NCBI RefSeq assembly: GCF_949628265.1
Contig: NC_088786.1
Span: 29,161,681-29,225,680 of the forward strand
Length of the DNA: 64,000 nucleotides
Direction of reading: 5' to 3'
Source of the DNA: Cloeon dipterum
Lineage: Eukaryota > Arthropoda > Insecta > Ephemeroptera > Baetidae
The notes beneath the pieces were generated by a model. That model made no database searches. It saw only the letters and a list, made by a program, of their open reading frames with translations, and was not told the origin of the DNA. The translations under genes and the position numbers were made by a program. Shown in pieces: positions 61,025-64,000 of this stretch (its first letter is position 1; the number at the start of each line of letters is the position of its first letter).

Positions 61025-64000
61025 GTAAGTTCAATTTGCTCTCGCATATTCTGGAAGGGTAAAATTATTAGTAAATTAACATATATTGGGAAATAACTAT
61101 AGCAAAAAATTAAACAACACAACGATGTCACGTCATTTGAAATCAAAACCATTTTTTATCATATTTGGGAATTTTTTTATTCCATTCCTTCAGTTCACTG
61201 CGTCCTGTGGCACAAATTAAACGCACTAAAGTGATGATTAAGGTGTACAAAACTTTTTGACAGGGCTGAATCAGTGTCTGTTTACCCAAACCCACAGCTT
61301 TCCCATTGCAGCAGAGAACGAACAAAAAGCGTGGGTTGAAACGCGAAACACATGACTTTTGCAGTAATCCGCTCGTGAAAGTTCAAATCCGGCGTCAAAG
61401 GTGGCTATGTACTGGAGCGAGAGGCCGGAATGTAAGCCAGCCCACCGGTGCGAGGCTTTTGTAAGATTTAATGAAATTTGCATTTTCGAGTTTAGCGGCA
61501 GTCGTGCGGAGTAGAATAAAACGTCCCTTTGTCATGCAAATGCTCTCGCGTGGCCGAATTTATCCGCACCATACATTGTGTTGGAACGAAATTTATAGCA
61601 CTGATCGGGCCGCCTGTAATATTCGTAGAGCTGCAACCTGCGCAGCACACCCGCCGTCCACGTTGCATACCCATTATTTGCCGAGGAAGAAGGCATGCTC
61701 ACTATTTTGTATCCAGGGACAGGAGTTAAGCCCACGTGTTTCTAATACTGAATTTGTTAAATGTACCTAATTGATATTTATTTCTTCATCCTTAATTCAG
61801 ATGACATTTATGCAGATATTCAATTTTAAATTATAGACCCATCATGATTTTTCTTCTAAAAATCACCTGTTTGCTTGTGCTAGTTGCGTGAAAATGGATG
61901 CAAAATTTTTAAAGTGGATCTATACAATCTATGATTATTAGCAACACTTTGCATTGCTGACTCTAGCAAGAGGCGTATTATTTATGGAACACAGCAGCGA
62001 CAAAAATAATATTTCAAATCAGGACCAAGAAACATCAAAATTCACATTTTGGCAAATTTCTCAAAAGTCATTTTAGTACATTTGATACCCCTTGCTACGA
62101 TCTAAATAACGGCGTATAACAACGATTTTTAACTTTAAGACAATGCTCATAACTTGATTAGCTTGCAAACTCTGAATCCAATTTATGTGGAAATTTACAC
62201 GACATTCTGGACAAATTTAAGCTCTCCCATTTTTTAATTAATGTTGTTAGTAATTGCAAGACCTTTTTCGTAATTTTGCAGTACAGGTCCAATTTAAATT
62301 GAATTCATTTTATTATTCCTTTGTAAAACAAATTCGAAAATTAAAAGATCCATAAATCACAGACTCTCTGAACGGCGCACCTGGATGTGTGCCCATTAGT
62401 TCTCTGTGAAATTTAAACACATACTGTTATTGCCTCACATCCATTAGTCGAAAATAATCCTCGTCGGTGAGCGAGACCGTATAATTGCATCTGAGTTGCC
62501 GTCTGGAGCAAACAATGGAAATAAAGCATGGCGCGCGCTGCCCTCTCGATTCTTGCACCTGGCCGATTCCGTATGCGCGCATTAGCGATGCCGTCGGAGT
62601 GGAAATGCTAGCGTCAATCGGCACCTTCGTTCTATTACGTCAAATATTAAATTATAAGAGGCGCACTCTGCGAGAGCGTTGCTCTCTCGCACATGAGTAT
62701 TGAAACAGCTGCCGCGCACGGAATTCCTGACTAGCTCAAGAATAATTCATCGTGCATCTCAGCTGCTACATGCACGCTACAAATGGCCCGTTTTTGGCGC
62801 CACGCCAACTCGGCCATTGAAAATCACTAAAGCTTTTTCTCCTTGGGGACTTTCTGCTGCTGCAACGCTACTCTGACAGGCCTGGACTGCCAACTGCTAA
62901 ATATTGAAATCGGAGAGCCCATTCTTTTTCTTATTTCTATATTTTCCTTTTCGCCTAGCCAAGACAGTTTAATCAACTGACTTTTCACGACTGCTACAAA
63001 CTTAAATTCCAACATTTCATTCACGGTTTTAACGACTCAGATTATATTCTTGCGTAACTGAAAATTCCAGTGTGGTTATGAAATGGTTTTGAAAGAGGAT
63101 GCGGCACGTAAATAGATTATATTTTATGTCGCATCTGTGTAAGTTTATAAGTCATATTTTGAATTGAAGCACTATCAGTAAATTTATAATCTAAAGTAAT
63201 CCATCTTGGACATTAAATTAATTGAACTTCAAAAATTACGTTTCATTATTAAAATCAAGAAGGTATACAAAGCCTCATTCAGTATTGTTTTCGCTCTCAC
63301 GAAAAAGGCTTAAAACTATTAACAAAGATTGAACGGAATGAGCACGCGAAAAGATTTATCTTGAACAATTGGAAAGCTGCCTTTTCCGGCCCGACCCCAA
63401 CATTGGTGTCCATTTGCACCTTCGCAGCGTTCGCCATGCACCACTCACTCGGGTTGTGGAGGCAGGAGGCAGCTTTGCGACCCTCTGTACCAGCCGGCGT
63501 GCTTATCGATTCGCACAGCGCTTGATTAATCGCGCAGTACTGTGCGTGGTCCGATTTGTCCGCTGCTGAGTGCCCCGAACTGCATCTTTGTGTGCTCCCG
63601 CCTCCCCTCAACAGACACCCAGGCGGCATCAGTTCGCTTTTTGCAACAGTGCAAATAACTAGCGGAAATTAAGCCGCTCCGCTGTCGGTTTGACGAAAAA
63701 AAATAGATTGATGTGTCGATTTGTAACGAGAAAATAAAAGGACCAAATTAAATTCTGACTTTTTATTAAGAGGATATTTCTTTCTAGCGTTATCCAGGCT
63801 TAATAAGTACAAAACCTTTTGAAATCAGGCTCCGTGTGAAATTTTGTAGCTATTAACGTGCTATGACGTCAATTTTATTTATTTCGCGATAGATGACTCT
63901 TCAAACATTTATTTTGATAGCCTCAGCAAACGAAGAGAGTTTTCCAAACAATCTCATTTTATACAACAAACAAAACAAATTACACGCTCCGCTGACGCTG
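61025..64000. other. Dipeptidase intron running off the window
   Basis: Starts with the strong donor CAG|GTAAGT. None of the expected downstream M19 blocks was found, so the remaining exons lie beyond 64000. GC-richer islands occur near 61480-61730, 62370-62830 and 63370-63680. Open frames there have no motif. Confidence 0.55.

Noticed and set aside
61340-61410. tRNA-like GTTCAAATCC box
   Set aside because: No matching A box, no acceptor-stem pairing, no cloverleaf.

Overview
The window is arthropod nuclear DNA, most likely from an insect. It is AT-rich, its genes are split by GT-AG introns, start sites carry the arthropod initiator TCAGTC, and every recognisable gene is a metazoan family. 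Nothing prokaryotic, viral or CRISPR-like was seen. The species cannot be named from this sequence.

Layout. 1-4164: no gene recognised; it may be regulatory DNA or a long 5' intron. 4165-5806 (+): an NK-like homeobox gene. 6240-7917 (-): cyclin H, tail to tail with the homeobox gene. 8045-13813: intergenic, holding one copy of a dispersed retroposon. 13814-16639 (+): Wwox, a double WW-domain short-chain dehydrogenase. 17829-24250 (+): a 7-exon multi-pass membrane protein, best read as a divergent XK-related (XKR) protein. 24573-24671: a short poly-A retroposon with a 12-bp target-site duplication. 25649-27094 (-): a secreted trypsin-like serine protease with a TATA box. From about 28.8 or 32.7 kb to beyond the right edge (+): the 5' part of a membrane dipeptidase (M19 family) with a cytoplasmic proline/serine-rich N-terminus, one membrane anchor and the first zinc-ligand motif. 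Its coding exons are scattered over 27 kb with introns of 11 and 14.6 kb; the rest of the enzyme lies outside the window.

The genes look like independent housekeeping, developmental and digestive loci, not a pathway cluster. All exon models were assembled by hand from splice signals and reading phase: every junction within the CycH, Wwox, XKR-like and protease models, and between the four main dipeptidase exons, is phase-consistent.

Main items for a second look: a probable GC-AG intron in CycH; a 66-nt stop-free intron in the protease whose retention would insert 22 residues; a sense-strand RNA hairpin at 47130-47203 whose arm differences are mostly G-U wobbles (microRNA-precursor-like) inside the dipeptidase intron, and a second candidate in the last Wwox intron; a perfect 40-bp palindrome at 31418-31457; a 131-bp inverted-repeat element at 48669-48799; and a lineage-specific retroposon family with several copies here. 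I found no clear new multi-gene system.
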